DNA from: an uncultured Flavobacteriales bacterium
GTDB taxonomy: Bacteria > Bacteroidota > Bacteroidia > Flavobacteriales_D > Sanyastnellaceae
NCBI GenBank assembly: GCA_937974555.1
Contig: CALJKR010000081.1
Location: forward strand, 1-6,571
DNA: 6,571 nucleotides
Reading direction: 5' to 3'
Under the pieces are notes generated by a model. That model did not search any database. It was not told the DNA's origin and saw only the letters and a program-made list of their open reading frames with translations. The position numbers and the translations under genes were made by a program. Shown here one piece after another: positions 6,472-6,571 of this stretch (its first letter is position 1; every line of letters begins with the position of its first letter).

Positions 6472-6507
6472 ACCTTTGGCAATCCTCAAACCAGGTTTGC
6501 CAAAGGT
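6472..6507. repeat. REP-like palindromic element, copy B (36 nt)
   Basis: It has the same 11-bp arms as copy A, with a T-T mismatch in place of A-A, the same inner CCT/AGG pairing, and a 6-nt loop CAAACC. Copies A and B also share the left flank CCTC and the base A after the right arm, so the 15-nt string CCTCACCTTTGGCAA occurs directly at 6357-6371 and 6468-6482. The two elements are separated by 78 nt. Confidence 0.75.
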
Positions 6508-6508
6508 A
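6501..6508 (-). promoter_or_regulatory. Candidate -7 element (TACCTTTG) at the edge of palindrome B
   Basis: The minus strand again reads TACCTTTG across the end of the palindrome arm. A start here would give a leader of about 145 nt that includes palindrome A. No TTG is found at -33 spacing. Weak on its own; recorded because the same perfect match occurs in both copies. Confidence 0.2.
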
Positions 6509-6554
6509 GTGGAGGGGAACGGAACTCTGATGGTTGTAGCTCATAAAAATTATC

Positions 6555-6571
6555 ATGAAGTTGGTTTTTTT
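6555..6571 (+). CDS. Possible start of a forward gene, cut by the window end
   Basis: ATG at 6555 is followed by codons for KLVF and then a further T-rich codon, which resembles the first residues of a signal peptide or membrane segment. Only five complete codons are visible, the upstream stretch has no clear ribosome site, and the T run could simply be non-coding. If real, the gene is divergent from the radical SAM gene and the palindrome pair lies between two divergent starts. Confidence 0.15.

Noticed and set aside
6361..6507. Palindromes as rho-independent terminators or a two-repeat CRISPR
   Set aside because: Neither hairpin is followed by a T run on either strand. A CRISPR would need more uniform repeats and a spacer of 30-40 nt; here there are two copies with a 78-nt gap and no cas gene.

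Overview
The window looks like chromosomal DNA from a member of the Bacteroidota. Three independent signs point there. The three predicted exported proteins all have a signal peptide whose best cleavage site leaves glutamine as the first mature residue (the 'Q-rule' of Bacteroidota signal peptidase I substrates). The tRNA is preceded by a perfect TAnnTTTG -7 element with a TTG about 19 nt upstream, the Bacteroidota-type promoter. Most starts in the forward operon lack a clear Shine-Dalgarno sequence. The species cannot be named from the sequence alone.

Positions 75-3948 hold a tightly packed forward operon of four genes, with intergenic gaps of 2, 10 and 1 nt. The first three are tandem paralogues of 399, 393 and 308 residues. 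Each has a signal peptide, a short conserved 'LKNGSVYxGT...DDGREM' domain, and a glycine/aromatic-rich region ending in the identical tail LFKKF. They are probably outer-membrane beta-barrel-like proteins of unknown function. They differ mainly in two central segments that look like loops and are much shorter in the third copy. The fourth gene encodes a hotdog-fold acyl-CoA thioesterase.

Positions 3969-4144 hold a self-contained tRNA-Asp(GTC) unit: consensus promoter, tRNA with encoded CCA, and a 12-bp hairpin terminator. The terminator lies 17 nt beyond the stop of the convergent minus-strand gene and may serve both directions.

Positions 4162-6348 (minus) encode a 728-residue radical SAM enzyme with an N-terminal cobalamin-binding-like (B12-binding) region. 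Its cluster motif is CX4CX2C and no DxHxxG motif is visible. Its substrate is unknown.

Positions 6349-6571 are intergenic and dominated by two copies of a 33/36-nt palindromic element with the same 11-bp arms (ACCTTTGGCAA / TTGCCAAAGGT), 78 nt apart. They resemble a REP/BIME-type pair. The nearer one abuts the ribosome-binding site of the radical SAM gene. A possible forward gene begins at 6555 and is cut by the window end. No mobile-element gene, CRISPR array or recognisable defence system is present. The most interesting items are the tandem OMP-like family with its variable segments and the palindrome pair.
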